This document shows positions 50,767 to 51,282 of a DNA stretch of 51,282 nucleotides, piece after piece (the first letter of the stretch is position 1; each line of letters opens with the position of its first letter). The notes beneath the pieces are model-generated. The model searched no databases and had not been told where the DNA came from. It saw nothing but the letters and a program-made list of their open reading frames with translations. Origin of the DNA: Alphaproteobacteria bacterium (GTDB lineage Bacteria > Pseudomonadota > Alphaproteobacteria > Bin65). The stretch lies in contig JAJEGH010000002.1 in the NCBI GenBank assembly GCA_022819985.1, positions 1 through 51,282 on the forward strand, in the 5' to 3' direction. The position numbers and the translations under genes were made by a program.

Positions 50767-51282
50767 CGCCGCGCCGCCCCTCGGCCTCGTCGCTCGATGC
50801 GCTGCTGCAATCGACCCGCGAGCAGTTCGACCGGACCTTCGCCGACCGGCTGCGCCAGGCAGACGCCGCCGGCCTGCGCAACCGGCGGCAGCCGTCCGCG
50901 CCATCGTCCGCGACTACCGGCGCGGCGCCAGCGACAGTTGCAGCGACGCCGGCGGCCGACCCGCCCGCCGGAGCGGACCCGGACATCGACGCAACCTTGA
51001 ACCGGCGGTTCGGCGACGACTGGTCGGCCGAACTGGTCGAAACCCAGATCACCGGCGGCAGGCTGTCGGCGCTCTACCGGCTGACGGTCGACGGCCGTTC
51101 GGCGCTGGAATTCGGCGACGCGGCGGCGGACGGCGACCGCAACGCGGCGCTGGAGGCGGCGCGCCGGGCTGCACTCGCCAGGGCGGCGGATGCGCTGGCT
51201 TACGGTGCCCAGCCGTCGGCGACCGCCGCGGAGCGCAACCTGCCGCACGCGCCGGCGGCCGCGGCCCGGTCGACCGGAGGCC
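50763..51282 (+). CDS. Unrecognised protein coupled to the hydantoinase gene, N-terminal part
   Basis: The gene starts at ATG 50763, overlapping the hydantoinase stop, and runs off the right edge (173 codons visible). The first about 25 residues are helical (SSLDALLQSTREQFDRTFADRLRQA). An Ala/Pro-rich linker follows, then DATLNRRFGDDWSAELVETQITGGRLSALYRLTVDGRSALEFGD. I see no motif that assigns a family; the latter segment could form a beta-rich domain. Translational coupling suggests a partner or accessory of the hydantoinase-like enzyme. The third codon position is strongly GC-rich throughout, which supports a real gene. Confidence 0.6.
   Translation, partial: MTPRRPSASSLDALLQSTREQFDRTFADRLRQADAAGLRNRRQPSAPSSATTGAAPATVAATPAADPPAGADPDIDATLNRRFGDDWSAELVETQITGGRLSALYRLTVDGRSALEFGDAAADGDRNAALEAARRAALARAADALAYGAQPSATAAERNLPHAPAAAARSTGG

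Noticed and set aside
48427..50904. 825-codon minus-strand open frame over the hydantoinase gene
   Set aside because: Shadow frame; the HyuA hallmarks are clear on the plus strand.

Overview
The window is a very GC-rich, gene-dense bacterial chromosome segment of alphaproteobacterial type, perhaps Rhodospirillales-like. The evidence is an Irr-type Fur regulator with iron-control-element boxes, DUF2852 and DUF1194 genes, a choline ABC transporter next to a BetC-type choline sulfatase, many GTG starts and ATGA/GTGA gene overlaps. I see no rRNA, tRNA, CRISPR array, prophage or transposase; most of the window reads as chromosomal accessory metabolism.

Layout. 1-4.2 kb: end of fabI; irr with a box on its own promoter; rubrerythrin with a second box; a GlpC-like Fe-S protein; a TetR regulator whose 19-bp operator overlaps its start, with a similar palindrome ahead of the DUF2852 gene. 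4.2-6.5 kb: a FieF-like metal exporter, then DUF4160 and a DUF2442 protein fused to an HhH DNA-glycosylase-like domain. 6.6-9 kb (minus): CHCC zinc-finger protein, FAH-family enzyme, MFS transporter. 9.5-11.7 kb: a short SelW-like gene interrupted by a UGA that I read as selenocysteine, with a SECIS-like hairpin after it, then an ECF41 unit (promoter TGTCACA-N16-CGTC, membrane protein, AhpD/CMD-like protein, ECF41 sigma). 11.7-15 kb: MarR regulator and tyrosine catabolism (hpd, fahA, a GST). 15.3-19.5 kb: MsrP-like enzyme, DUF1194 protein, and an EF-hand/ECF sigma/anti-sigma-like/periplasmic sensor cluster.

19.6-26 kb (minus): MetE-C-like enzyme, arylsulfotransferase, HDAC-family amidohydrolase, NodB deacetylase, small CxxC protein, CobW GTPase. 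26-28.4 kb: DUF433/DUF5615 toxin-antitoxin pair and a SulP transporter. 28.6-32.3 kb: DenD-like dehydrogenase and hydrolase, then two overlapping NavBac-type channels on the other strand. 32.5-38.2 kb: YHS protein, AmpG-like permease, adenosine kinase, EI24/CysZ-like protein, tungsten AOR-family oxidoreductase. 38.2-41.5 kb: phytanoyl-CoA-dioxygenase-like protein and tryptophan 2,3-dioxygenase, divergent from trpB2. 41.8-48 kb: GST, choline sulfatase and a choline/betaine ABC transporter with a terminator inside the operon. 48-51.3 kb: a membrane protein, a HyuA-type hydantoinase subunit and an unrecognised gene cut by the window end.

How the parts may work together: iron control (Irr, rubrerythrin, Fe-S protein), redox and envelope stress (SelW-like protein, ECF41 unit, second ECF cluster, MsrP), aromatic amino-acid breakdown (hpd, fahA, tryptophan dioxygenase) and choline-O-sulfate/choline scavenging (betC, choXWV). 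All functions are read from sequence motifs and context; no database search was run.
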